Origin: Paenibacillus turicensis
Lineage (GTDB): Bacteria; Bacillota; Bacilli; Paenibacillales; Paenibacillaceae
DNA: 64,000 nucleotides
Direction: 5' to 3'
Assembly (NCBI RefSeq): GCF_017873435.1
Contig: NZ_JAGGKG010000024.1
Span: 1 to 64,000, forward strand
In this document: in pieces, positions 53,733 to 62,009 of the stretch
Layout of the letters: the number at the start of each line of letters is the position of its first letter
How positions within the stretch are numbered: the first letter of the stretch is position 1
Program-made: the position numbers and the translations under genes
Notes under the pieces: generated by a model
Seen by the model: only the letters and a program-made list of their open reading frames with translations
Told to the model about the DNA's origin: nothing
The model's database searches: none

Positions 53733-54743
53733 ATGAGCACATTAGTACAACAGATTGTGCAGCAATATTGGGGAAATTGGACTGGACAGCAAAAAGAAGG
53801 TAAGGGTGGCTGGAATAATACAACCTACTTTGTACAAGAGGGGCCCAAACAAGCTGTAGTACGTATTTATAACACACATCAAGATATAGAAAAAATAAAG
53901 TTTGAACACCATGTGTTAGAGCTGTTGGGGCAACAAACCTATACTTTCCAAGTGCCTCAACCACTAACTGCTCTTAATGGAGAAACTGTTGTTCAAGTCT
54001 CTGACGGCTCTGGCCGTTATGCCTGTTTATTTGAATATATAGAGGGAGCGTCGATGGAGGAACGTGATGCGCTGTTGCCAAGCGTGCTTGGTGAAGCCAC
54101 AGGGGAATTGTCGTTAGCGCTAAGCCGGATCAAGCTAGAACGGGCTTCTATTTATCCTCCTTATTATGAGCTTAAGCAGGCTTATCCTTTGTGTACAAAT
54201 GAGACATTATTGTCCTTATGTTATGATCCTCCAGACTCGCTACGGGATGTACAGTGTTCATTGGCTGAGCTTTGTGAAGCCTTTCAAATGATTATAGTTA
54301 AGCTGGATAACCTTAGAAATCTACCACATCAACTTGTGCATGGGGATTTGAATCACTCCAATTTACTGACTGAGCAAGGACAAGTCAAGGCATGGCTGGA
54401 TTTTGAATTTTGTACAAACGATGTAAGGGTAATGGAGATCGCAGTTTTGTTGGGTGATTTACTTGGAGATGGAGAGGGAGTCGATTCGGAGCAACATATT
54501 GAGCAGTTTTGTTTAGGTTTCCGTCATTTTGTGAGGCTTGAAGAAGAGGAAATTAAGGCCATTCCGTTACTAATGTTATTACGTAAGGTTGATGTTTTTC
54601 TTCATTTCACAAGTAGGTATTTGGAACAAATTGACCCCCCATCGGTATTAAGTCAGCAAGCAGAGCTGTTATGTCAAGATTTACAACAATTACGAAATAG
54701 TGATCAGTGGCTTACCTCGCTGCTATTGAAATCTTTGGGCTAA
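53733..54743 (+). CDS. Aminoglycoside phosphotransferase-family (APH/ChoK) protein
   Basis: 336 residues with a protein-kinase-like fold. N-lobe VVRIYNTHQDIEKIKFEHHVLELL; hinge; catalytic loop LVHGDLNHSNLL with Asp and Asn; metal site AWLDFEFC. Members phosphorylate antibiotics, choline, homoserine or other small hydroxyl compounds; no specific substrate can be told. Starts 12 bp after the chemotaxis-type gene with AAAGGAG. Confidence 0.85.
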   Translation: MSTLVQQIVQQYWGNWTGQQKEGKGGWNNTTYFVQEGPKQAVVRIYNTHQDIEKIKFEHHVLELLGQQTYTFQVPQPLTALNGETVVQVSDGSGRYACLFEYIEGASMEERDALLPSVLGEATGELSLALSRIKLERASIYPPYYELKQAYPLCTNETLLSLCYDPPDSLRDVQCSLAELCEAFQMIIVKLDNLRNLPHQLVHGDLNHSNLLTEQGQVKAWLDFEFCTNDVRVMEIAVLLGDLLGDGEGVDSEQHIEQFCLGFRHFVRLEEEEIKAIPLLMLLRKVDVFLHFTSRYLEQIDPPSVLSQQAELLCQDLQQLRNSDQWLTSLLLKSLG

Positions 54744-54834
54744 TCTTGGGCAAATTATAGGCTATTGTGTAGCACATTCCTCCTAAGCTGCATAACGTAA
54801 ATTAGACGTTAACCCATGAGGAGGATTCAACTTT

Positions 54835-55380
54835 ATGATCGACCCAATTTTAAAGTCTCCAAACTTAAATTTGGCGGCAGATTCTAACCAATATGTATTT
54901 TATAAACGTGATGCGCACAATTGTGTTACTCAATTGTTTGGGGAGCAGCTTCCAGCAATAAAAAATGGCTTTTTTAATGTGTACTTAAGTAAGGGTATTA
55001 TTGTTCAGCCACACTGGCATCCCAATGCGACGGAGATGGTGGTCGTTATTCGAGGTGAGGTTGTTACAGCAGTGTTTAATCCCTTCACTCAAAAAGTGAT
55101 GGCTTATTATTTGAAGCCAGGGCAAGTTGCAGTTCTACCTCAAGGCTGGTTCCATTGGATTATTGCTGAGACAAATGATGTATATGTTTTAACTATATTT
55201 GATGTGCCAACGCCCGACGTTGTGCTTGGTTCAGACTTTTTACGCTGTATACCTAAGGAAGTGCTTGGGCGAGCCTATTGCATTAACGAAGAGGATTATG
55301 CTAGAGCGATCGCACCGCTGCAAGAATCCGTTATTTTAGGTCCACCACTTGATTGTGGGAAATATAAAGGAAACTGCTAG
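54835..55380 (+). CDS. Single-domain cupin protein
   Basis: 181 residues. Cupin motif 1 is PHWHPNATEMVVVIRGEV with two His and a Glu as metal ligands, and motif 2 LPQGWFHWIIA with the last His. Close to one half of oxalate-decarboxylase/germin-like bicupins. Possible Mn/Fe enzyme or spore-coat-associated protein; not determined. Strong GAGGAGG site and a following terminator. Confidence 0.83.
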   Translation: MIDPILKSPNLNLAADSNQYVFYKRDAHNCVTQLFGEQLPAIKNGFFNVYLSKGIIVQPHWHPNATEMVVVIRGEVVTAVFNPFTQKVMAYYLKPGQVAVLPQGWFHWIIAETNDVYVLTIFDVPTPDVVLGSDFLRCIPKEVLGRAYCINEEDYARAIAPLQESVILGPPLDCGKYKGNC

Positions 55381-55394
55381 AGAAATAAATTACA

Positions 55395-55444
55395 AAAAGC
55401 ACACAATTCTGCCTTTGCATTATAAAGGGGAACTGTGTGCTTTT
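55395..55444. terminator. Bidirectional terminator
   Basis: Stem AAAAGCACAC / GTGTGCTTTT (55395-55404 / 55435-55444) between the cupin gene and the convergent small-gene cluster. Confidence 0.8.
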
Positions 55445-55479
55445 AATTATGCGTAAATGAAACTAACGTTTTTTTAATT

Positions 55480-55716
55480 TTAAATTAATACGATGGCTAA
55501 TAATGTAAATAAACTTAATGTTAAAATTTCATTATTATAGTTGTTGTAATAATTAGGATAAAGTCCAGAAGTCTTGACATTCCTGTTGCCTGCTGTTTTC
55601 AAGTAGACGTTATTTCTATCTACATCTGTAATAACTCCTTCATATTGCTGACCATGTATGGTCATGAGACGAACCTTTTTGTTTTTGTAACGACAACATG
55701 TGTAATAGGCTTCCAT
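55480..55716 (-). CDS. Small Sm-like protein with hydrophobic tail
   Basis: 78 residues: KKVRLMTIHGQQYEGVITDV followed by DRNNVYLKT has the strand pattern of Sm-like beta-barrel domains found in small Bacillus proteins, then a Tyr/Asn-rich link (YPNYYNNYNN) and a C-terminal hydrophobic helix (ILTLSLFTLLAIVLI). AAGGAGG precedes the start. Last gene of a minus-strand cluster with two other short genes; possibly spore-related, inferred only from its look. Confidence 0.7.
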   Translation of the reverse strand: MEAYYTCCRYKNKKVRLMTIHGQQYEGVITDVDRNNVYLKTAGNRNVKTSGLYPNYYNNYNNEILTLSLFTLLAIVLI

Positions 55717-55789
55717 ATAATCATTCCTCCTTTTTTATAATTTATGGAAAGAAGGAAAGTATGGAACGGCGTTATGCCCGTGGTAACAA

Positions 55790-55909
55790 TTAAGTTGTTG
55801 TAGGAGCTGTGGTTAGATCGTCAATATTTGTTGAACCGTAAAAAAATAAACTAACAAGGATAATTACAATCAAAAACTCTGAAAATTTTACTCCATCAAA
55901 GCTATCCAT
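55790..55909 (-). CDS. 39-residue membrane peptide
   Basis: Short open frame with TAGGAGGG 8 bases before ATG (complement of 55907-55909). Translation MDSFDGVKFSEFLIVIILVS, then LFFYGSTNIDDLTTAPTTT: one membrane helix with a short Thr/Pro tail. It recalls the single-helix small proteins of spore formers (YjcZ-like). Lies 12 bp after the 97-residue gene, so in the same transcript. Confidence 0.6.
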   Translation of the reverse strand: MDSFDGVKFSEFLIVIILVSLFFYGSTNIDDLTTAPTTT

Positions 55910-55920
55910 AATTTACCCTC

Positions 55921-56214
55921 CTAATTACCTGCCTTTTTTTTGAGAGCATTGATGAAATCGTTAAATGTTAAATCGCCATGATTATCAAGAAATTGAACCA
56001 TTTGCTCTACATTGTTTTGATTTATATCGTTGCTATTATATTGACCAACTAGGGTAACAACAAAGGAAGCCTCCCGGAATATTTCTACGGAGTCAACTTT
56101 AAGTTTTCCCGTCAGTAATAACGCGGCCACTGTATATTCTAATCCCTTTGGTTTTTTAGGATTTGTACGGGGAGATTGTTTTTTCGTTTTATTATTTTTT
56201 TTCGAAAAAGCCAT
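55921..56214 (-). CDS. Hypothetical protein, first gene of a small cluster
   Basis: 97 residues with a very basic N-terminus (FSKKNNKTKKQSPRTNPKK) and a folded remainder (GLEYTVAALLLTGKLKVDSV..EIFREASFVVTLVG, then QMVQFLDNHGDLTFNDFINAL). No signal peptide. Start at ATG 56214 preceded by TAGGGAC; the open frame from 56262 has no site. I do not recognise the family. Confidence 0.6.
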   Translation of the reverse strand: MAFSKKNNKTKKQSPRTNPKKPKGLEYTVAALLLTGKLKVDSVEIFREASFVVTLVGQYNSNDINQNNVEQMVQFLDNHGDLTFNDFINALKKKAGN

Positions 56215-56414
56215 CTTTGTCCCTACTTCCGTATAACTGTACTTAAAATACAGAATATGCAAAAAAGATTGTAGGGGTGCGAATCATATATCTTGTTTGC
56301 TTGTACTATTGGAATCCACTTTATTAAAACTTTATTTTTCCGCCAGTGTAACTTTATTTTAAGATGATACATTTTTAAGCAAGAACTATAAATAAAGTTG
56401 TGGAGGAAAGTAAT

Positions 56415-57158
56415 GTGAAAACAAACCAAATTCCTGTGTTGCAAATTACAAATCTCACTAAAAAAATTAAAAATAAGGTGATTGTAAACAAGTTAAGCTT
56501 TAGTCTTGAAAGAGGGGATATTTATGGATTTTTAGGACCAAATGGTTCTGGTAAAACAACGACGTTACGTATGATAACTAGGTTAGTTTATCCCACTGCG
56601 GGAGATATTCTCATCAATGGGATTTCAATTACAAGCAACACCAAAAAAACGACAGCTTCAATTGGAAGTATTATTGAAAATCCTGCTTTTTATTTGAACA
56701 TAACGGCAAAGCAAAATTTACAATTAAGCGCAACCTTATCTAATAAAGAAATTAAATCTACGAAAATGGATGAAGTGCTAGAGCTTGTGAAATTAACGGA
56801 TGCTAAAAATGATAAAGTAAAAACCTTTTCGCTTGGGATGAAGCAACGTCTGGGCTTTGCCAACGCGCTTTTAAGCGATCCAGACATAATTATTTTGGAC
56901 GAGCCAACAAATGGTGTTGATCCGATGGGATTATATGAAATGAAGACTCTAGTGAGACACTTAGCAGAGCAACATAATATTACTTTTCTTATTTCAAGCC
57001 ATATGCTTAGAGAGATGGAGGATTTATGTAACAAAGTCGCTATTGTTCAAAAAGGAACTTTAATTGAGAGTGGCAGGGTAAATGAATTGTTGGAGAAATA
57101 TTCAGTTAATAATTTGGAGCAGCTCTTTTTTTCGTCTGTTAAAGGGGTGTCATTATGA
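56415..57158 (+). CDS. ABC transporter ATPase, antimicrobial-peptide protection type
   Basis: 247 residues: Walker A GPNGSGKTTT, signature FSLGMKQRLGFANALL, Walker B IIILDEPTNGVDP, H-loop LISSHML. Similar in layout to BcrA/NisF-type ATPases. GTG 56415 has GGAGG 8 bases upstream; the GTG at 56400 has no site. First gene of ATPase-permease-permease-regulator-kinase. Confidence 0.9.
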   Translation: MKTNQIPVLQITNLTKKIKNKVIVNKLSFSLERGDIYGFLGPNGSGKTTTLRMITRLVYPTAGDILINGISITSNTKKTTASIGSIIENPAFYLNITAKQNLQLSATLSNKEIKSTKMDEVLELVKLTDAKNDKVKTFSLGMKQRLGFANALLSDPDIIILDEPTNGVDPMGLYEMKTLVRHLAEQHNITFLISSHMLREMEDLCNKVAIVQKGTLIESGRVNELLEKYSVNNLEQLFFSSVKGVSL

Positions 57159-57937
57159 GCAATGTAAAGTCGCTGGTTTCCTTTGAAGTGAGAAGGTTTT
57201 TAACTGCTAAAAGTACACTCATATATGCCTTTATTTACTTCGTGAATTTTATTATATCTGCATTATTTTATAAATTATATGGAAGTGAACTAACCGTACT
57301 TACAGTAGGAAATGGTCAATCTTTTCCAATTCAGCATTTACAAGCGAGTTACTTGTTCTCGGGTGTGTTTATTGCGATTTATGTTGGACAAATTATTATA
57401 CAAGAACGCACCGCGGGAACAATTAAATTACAGCTGCTACAACCTGTATCAAGAAATGAATATTTTTTTAGCAAAGTCCTTTCTATTTTTGTTTTTTCAA
57501 TCTTTCTTTCCTTTTTAATGATTAGTTTAGGGTATGTTGTTGGAACCCTCTTTTTTGGGTGGGGGGATCAACTTATTATCGCTTCTCTTACTTATAGTGG
57601 TTTATCTGGTGTTTTTGTAACTTTAAAGAGTGGTTTAGCTCTAGCTTTACCCTATTTTGTTTTTGGACTTATGGCTTTAGTTGTAGCTATGATATCCAAT
57701 TATTTGCTAGAAAGTACTATAATTTTGGGTGTTTCTCTGATGGCAGGTCAATATCTCGAATTAATCCCTATCATAAACCGATGGAGCCTAATTCGTCAGA
57801 TGTATTTCTTTTGTTTGGATATTTTAACGAAGCCATCCCCTTATATTATGATGAGTTTGTTTAGTTTAATTTGTTATGCTTTATTATTTGGATGGATTAG
57901 TTATTTTATATTTAAAAAGAAGGATTTGTTTGTTTGA
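57155..57937 (+). CDS. ABC-2 family permease (first of two)
   Basis: 260 residues with six membrane helices; TM1 STLIYAFIYFVNFIISALFY, an extracytoplasmic loop, then QERTAGTIKLQLLQPVSRNEYF before the next helices. NisE/BcrB-like. Its start overlaps the ATPase stop (ATGA). Confidence 0.85.
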   Translation: MSNVKSLVSFEVRRFLTAKSTLIYAFIYFVNFIISALFYKLYGSELTVLTVGNGQSFPIQHLQASYLFSGVFIAIYVGQIIIQERTAGTIKLQLLQPVSRNEYFFSKVLSIFVFSIFLSFLMISLGYVVGTLFFGWGDQLIIASLTYSGLSGVFVTLKSGLALALPYFVFGLMALVVAMISNYLLESTIILGVSLMAGQYLELIPIINRWSLIRQMYFFCLDILTKPSPYIMMSLFSLICYALLFGWISYFIFKKKDLFV

Positions 57938-57956
57938 ATAAAAGGGGGTGGGCGTA

Positions 57957-58676
57957 GTGATTAAGCAATTAAAGTTTGAACTAAAAAAAATGTTTTTTCA
58001 GGGAAAATACCACATTATAATGATTACACTAGTGTTATTTAGTATTTTGTATACTGTTTTTATGTATAATAGAGGGCTTTCGGAAATTGAGGTTCTAAAT
58101 GGCGTCCTAGCTACGTTTCGTCCAATAGGATGGTTAATCTGTAGTTATATGATATGTGAGATTGTCGCTAATGATTATCACTATAAATTTTTAAAAACAG
58201 TTCTTCCTTATGCTAAAAGTAGAAGCATCTATATGATTTCAAAATTAATTCTGACATTAAGCTTATGCTTAGCTCTATTTTTACTAACTATAGTCATTAC
58301 AGGCACGACACTGATGTTTGTATCTCATGACCACCTTTGGGTTGTAGACCTTGACCTTGTTATCCCCAAAATTGTAGCGATACTAGCTGGTGTTTTATTT
58401 TTTGCAAGTATGAGTATGGCCTTTATGATTTTCACCGAAAGTGAAGTCGTTACAATTGGACTTTCTATGGGGATGGTTCTAATTATGTTTGTGCTTGAAT
58501 CTGTTGAGCAAATCTTGAATTATTTACCTACGATGTGGCTTATTCAGCTGCCAGTAGCTACTCATACACAATCTAGTATAATATTAATGACTATGGCTAT
58601 ATTTGTACTAATATCTGTAAGCCTAGTTTGCATAACGGTACAGCGATTTAAAACAAAGGATTTGTTTGTTTCCTAA
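57957..58676 (+). CDS. ABC-2 family permease (second of two)
   Basis: About 239 residues, six membrane helices (first at IIMITLVLFSILYTVFMY), with NDYHYKFLKTVLPYAKSRSIY as the cytoplasmic link. NisG/BcrB-like. GTG 57957 preferred because AGGGGGTGG lies just before it; GTG 57948 falls inside that site. Two unequal permeases plus one ATPase is the lantibiotic-immunity arrangement. Confidence 0.82.
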   Translation: MIKQLKFELKKMFFQGKYHIIMITLVLFSILYTVFMYNRGLSEIEVLNGVLATFRPIGWLICSYMICEIVANDYHYKFLKTVLPYAKSRSIYMISKLILTLSLCLALFLLTIVITGTTLMFVSHDHLWVVDLDLVIPKIVAILAGVLFFASMSMAFMIFTESEVVTIGLSMGMVLIMFVLESVEQILNYLPTMWLIQLPVATHTQSSIILMTMAIFVLISVSLVCITVQRFKTKDLFVS

Positions 58677-58707
58677 TATCACTGGGGGTTAAGGAAAGGC
58701 AGTTGTT

Positions 58708-59397
58708 ATGAGAAAAAAATCAATACTCATTATTGAAGATGAGCTAGAGCTAGCTAATATGATTAAAAAGTATTTGCAAAGAGAGCATTATGATGCCCAA
58801 ATTATCGTAAATGGCAATGATGCCTTACAAGCGATTAAAAAAATGCAACCTGACCTGGTTTTGTTAGACTTAATGTTACCGCATTTAGATGGACTTGAGG
58901 TTTTACGTCAAATTCGATTAGAGTGTATTGTCCCTGTCATTATAATAAGTGCTAAGGAAACGGAGCTAGATAAAGTTCTTGGATTAAAGCTTGGAGCAGA
59001 TGACTACATGACAAAGCCATTTTCAATGAAGGAGATGGTGGCGCGTGTTGAGGCTTTATTTAGAAGAATTGAAGGCTACTCCACTAGGGATAATCATCAT
59101 CAGACATTCCAGTTTAATAATATATACGTTGATTTGTTAGCTAGACAAGTTCGAGATGAAAATGAAGTACTAAATTTTACAACAAAAGAAATGGACTTGT
59201 TAATTTTTTTATTAAGACATCCTAAGCAGGCGCTAAGTAAAGAGCAGATTTATAATCATGTATGGGGATTAAATGAGTATGGGGATATCAATACAGTAAC
59301 GATCCATATCCAGAAAATTAGGGAAAAGCTAGGCCCTTTTCATGAAATAACTACAGTACGTGGAGTGGGGTATCGATTTGACGGAGAATTGCGATGA
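58708..59397 (+). CDS. OmpR-family response regulator
   Basis: 229 residues: receiver domain with acidic pocket E10/D11, phospho-acceptor D54 (LVLLDLMLP) and K103 (YMTKPFS); C-terminal winged helix with FTTKEMDLLIFLLRHP and VTIHIQKIREKL..VRGVGYRF. Overlaps the kinase gene by 4 bp. Likely switches the transporter genes in front of it in response to a peptide or membrane signal. Confidence 0.93.
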   Translation: MRKKSILIIEDELELANMIKKYLQREHYDAQIIVNGNDALQAIKKMQPDLVLLDLMLPHLDGLEVLRQIRLECIVPVIIISAKETELDKVLGLKLGADDYMTKPFSMKEMVARVEALFRRIEGYSTRDNHHQTFQFNNIYVDLLARQVRDENEVLNFTTKEMDLLIFLLRHPKQALSKEQIYNHVWGLNEYGDINTVTIHIQKIREKLGPFHEITTVRGVGYRFDGELR

Positions 59398-60428
59398 AAA
59401 AGAGCATTATTAATAACCTACTGTTGATATGTTCAATTCTATGTATTTTACCACTTATACTTTTGACATTAACTGTATCGACTGGCTTTCCCGTATGGCT
59501 CCTTGTTATGATAGTGGTTCCCTCTGTTTCACTTACTTTATATGTTGTTTTTTATATTAAAAATCGGATTATTAAACCAATAGAGACTTTAATCAATGAG
59601 GCACAATTGATTTCATCGGGTGATTTGTCTCATCCTATTGTGTATTGTAAAAATGATGAGATCGGGAGCTTTGTATCCGCATTTGACCATATGCGAAGTC
59701 AATTATACGAACAACAGCAACAACAACAACTGTTTGAAATTCAACGTAAAAATTTTATTAGTAGCATTTCTCATGATTTAAAAACCCCAATCGCCTCGAT
59801 TTCAGCATATGTAGAGGCGTTGCAGGATGACTTAGCCGAAACACCAGAGGAAAAGCAACAATATTTAAAAATTATTGAAAATAAACTTGCTGTTTTAGCG
59901 GATTTGTCTAAGCAACTTAACTTAAGTTATGCAACACCAGAAGCATTAAATTTATCATTAAATAAGTTTAGCTGTTATACATGGACAGAAGAGATGATTT
60001 ATAGTGTAGAATCAGAATGTAAAATCAGAGGAATTCATTATAGCTTGCAGAATTTAATTGAAGAAAATGATAAGACTACGATGTTGATTGATGTTTTTCC
60101 ATTAGATAGAGCGATACAAAATATATTAAGCAACTGTTATCGATACACAAAAAATTTATTTGTGATGTCTATGGAAATAAAGAAACATCACTTTATTTTG
60201 ACTATAAAAAATGATGGCGTTACGATACAACCTAATAACATCAACAAAATCTTTGATCGATTTTATTCAGAGGAAATGAATACGGCTCAAGGGCATCTTG
60301 GGTTAGGTCTTTACATTTCTAAAACGATCATAAATGCGATGAAGGGTGAGATTCAGGTTGCTGTTGATGGGGATATAATCACATTTGAAATCATGTTGCC
60401 TGTGTCTCCCTGTACTTCAGTATCTTGA
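59394..60428 (+). CDS. Sensor histidine kinase
   Basis: 344 residues: two adjacent membrane helices (about 8-28 and 33-54) with only a few residues outside, a HAMP domain (about 55-105), Gln-rich stretch, H-box SISHDLKTPIASI with H127, N-box LSNCYRYTKN and G-box GLGLYISK. The tiny extracellular part is like intramembrane-sensing kinases (BceS/LiaS type) that work with peptide-detoxifying ABC transporters, which fits the operon. Confidence 0.92.
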   Translation: MKKSIINNLLLICSILCILPLILLTLTVSTGFPVWLLVMIVVPSVSLTLYVVFYIKNRIIKPIETLINEAQLISSGDLSHPIVYCKNDEIGSFVSAFDHMRSQLYEQQQQQQLFEIQRKNFISSISHDLKTPIASISAYVEALQDDLAETPEEKQQYLKIIENKLAVLADLSKQLNLSYATPEALNLSLNKFSCYTWTEEMIYSVESECKIRGIHYSLQNLIEENDKTTMLIDVFPLDRAIQNILSNCYRYTKNLFVMSMEIKKHHFILTIKNDGVTIQPNNINKIFDRFYSEEMNTAQGHLGLGLYISKTIINAMKGEIQVAVDGDIITFEIMLPVSPCTSVS

Positions 60429-60482
60429 ATTATGGGAGGACAAGTAAGAAGAAAATTGATACTGTATGCTGATAACATAAAG

Positions 60483-60515
60483 AACACATCCCAAAACTAG
60501 CGGATGTGTTTTTTT
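60483..60515 (+). terminator. Rho-independent terminator of the ABC/two-component operon
   Basis: Stem AACACATCC / GGATGTGTT (60483-60491 / 60502-60510) and a T run. Confidence 0.88.
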
Positions 60516-60583
60516 ATCCAGAATGAACTTAAATGCTTTTCAAGTTACGAAAATGATAAATTTGCAACCTTTCTGCCACACAC

Positions 60584-60616
60584 AAAAAAAGCCGAGACCC
60601 TTTTCCAAGAGTCTCG
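60584..60616 (-). terminator. Terminator-like hairpin facing the minus strand
   Basis: On the minus strand CGAGAC, 12-base loop, GTCTCG, then GC and seven T (A run 60584-60590). No recognised minus-strand gene ends here, so it may close a short transcript from within 60617-60770. Confidence 0.5.
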
Positions 60617-60639
60617 AATCATGGGAGAGGAGAAACCGG

Positions 60640-60765
60640 ATGAAGAGCTTATGGGGAAACGTAAGTCTTCTCCGCGGTTGTCTACGACATTTGCTGATGT
60701 CGATATGTTTAATTCTGCCTCAATTTGTAATGATTTATACATGTAAGCATAAAAAAATGTTATAA
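60640..60765 (+). CDS. Possible 41-residue hydrophobic peptide
   Basis: ATG 60640 has AGAGGAG 8 bases upstream. Translation MKSLWGNVSLLRGCLRHLLM, then SICLILPQFVMIYTCKHKKML: short, hydrophobic, with basic ends. Two other frames here are also open, so this may be chance; its end overlaps the likely rsmD promoter (TATAAT near 60758). Confidence 0.25.
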   Translation: MKSLWGNVSLLRGCLRHLLMSICLILPQFVMIYTCKHKKML

Positions 60766-60870
60766 TATTTGCGTTTTTCAAGTTTTATTTGTTTTTGTGT
60801 TACGATATGGAAGCGGATTATGTTGTTTAGGTTTTATTTAGGGATTTTTAGACAAGGGTGTGAATGTAAA

Positions 60871-61449
60871 ATGAGAGTGATATCAGGAAGTGCTCGTGGA
60901 CGGCATTTGAAGGCAGTTCCGGGTATTGGAACACGTCCCACTACGGATAAAGTAAAGGAAGCATTGTTTAGTATGATTGGTCCCTTTTTTGAAGGCGGGA
61001 ATGTGCTTGATTTATTTGCAGGAACAGGTGGTCTTGGCATTGAAGCGTTGAGTCGTGGAATGGAGCATGCAGTATTTATTGATTTGGAGCCTAAAAGTAT
61101 TGCAACTATTCACGATAATTTGCAAGTGACCAAGTTCAGTGATCAAGCAGAGGTTTATAAAAATGATGCAAAACGTGCTTTAAAGGTTTTATCCAAAAGA
61201 GCGATGAAGTTTCAGCTTGTGTTTCTTGATCCGCCCTATCGTCTAAAGCATGGAGATGAGCTGATGGAACAAATGGCAGAGCTTGAGCTACTTACGCATG
61301 ACGCTACCATTGTATTGGAGCACGATGCAGGATATACATACCCAGAGCATTTTGGAAACTTCCGGATGTGGCGTAAGGCAGAGTATGGTGAAGCTGCAAT
61401 TTCTATCTACTCCTATGATTCTCAGCAAGGTGAGCAAGAAAAGGAATAA
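60871..61449 (+). CDS. rsmD: 16S rRNA (guanine966-N2)-methyltransferase
   Basis: 192 residues. MRVISGSARGRHLKAVPG and TRPTTDKVKEALFSMIG are the family start; SAM motif VLDLFAGTGGLGIEALSRG; catalytic motif FLDPPYRL. ATG 60871 chosen as the start of the family sequence; the open frame from 60769 covers promoter sequence. coaD follows 22 bp downstream, the conserved rsmD-coaD order. Confidence 0.95.
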   Translation: MRVISGSARGRHLKAVPGIGTRPTTDKVKEALFSMIGPFFEGGNVLDLFAGTGGLGIEALSRGMEHAVFIDLEPKSIATIHDNLQVTKFSDQAEVYKNDAKRALKVLSKRAMKFQLVFLDPPYRLKHGDELMEQMAELELLTHDATIVLEHDAGYTYPEHFGNFRMWRKAEYGEAAISIYSYDSQQGEQEKE

Positions 61450-61471
61450 CAACCAAGGAGGAGTTAGTAAA

Positions 61472-61984
61472 ATGAGTACAGCAAACAAAAGCATTAGAGT
61501 TGCAGTGTATCCTGGCAGCTTTGATCCAGTAACCAAAGGACATATGGATATTATTAATCGCGCCGCAAGACAATTTGATCATCTGATTGTAGCTGTGTTA
61601 AACAATACGAATAAAAATCCATTATTTAGTGTGGAGGAACGAACCCACTTACTTCGAACAGTAACTAAACATATCCCCAATGTTGAAATAGATAGCTTTC
61701 AAGACCTATTAGTTAATTATATGGATTATAAACAAGCGCATGTCATTGTGCGTGGTGTTCGTTCTATTACAGACTTTGAATATGAGCTACAAATCGCTTC
61801 AACTAATCATAAATTAAACAGTGATGTTGAAACGATTTTTATGATGACGAATCCGAAATACTCCTATTTAAGCTCCAGCATCGTAAAAGAAATTTCTAGC
61901 TTTCATGGTGATGTAAGTGACTTAGTGCCTGCTGAGGTAGATGAAGCATTAAAGCTTAAGTATACGAAGCAAAAGCAACAGTAA
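61472..61984 (+). CDS. coaD: Phosphopantetheine adenylyltransferase
   Basis: Penultimate step of coenzyme A synthesis. 170 residues: nucleotidyltransferase motif YPGSFDPVTKGHMDII, VNYMDYKQAHVIVRGVRSITDFEYE, and YSYLSSSIVKEI (an ISSxxxR-like segment). ATG 61472 has CAAGGAGG upstream; the longer frame from 61283 overlaps rsmD. Confidence 0.96.
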   Translation: MSTANKSIRVAVYPGSFDPVTKGHMDIINRAARQFDHLIVAVLNNTNKNPLFSVEERTHLLRTVTKHIPNVEIDSFQDLLVNYMDYKQAHVIVRGVRSITDFEYELQIASTNHKLNSDVETIFMMTNPKYSYLSSSIVKEISSFHGDVSDLVPAEVDEALKLKYTKQKQQ

Positions 61985-62009
61985 TCGAGTTATATTTTTA
62001 TATAGTCCG

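Larger units (their letters stand above)
60517..60870. other. Gap before rsmD with ambiguous small frames
   Basis: About 350 bp between a terminator and rsmD. It holds the minus-facing hairpin, the weak 41-residue frame on the plus strand, overlapping open frames on both strands, and a TATAAT box near 60758 that probably serves rsmD. No known RNA family was recognised. Confidence 0.4.

Noticed and set aside
53955-53970. Match to the element end (CAACCACTAA) near 53955
   Set aside because: It lies inside the conserved phosphotransferase gene with no partner repeat or GGCTC end; chance similarity.
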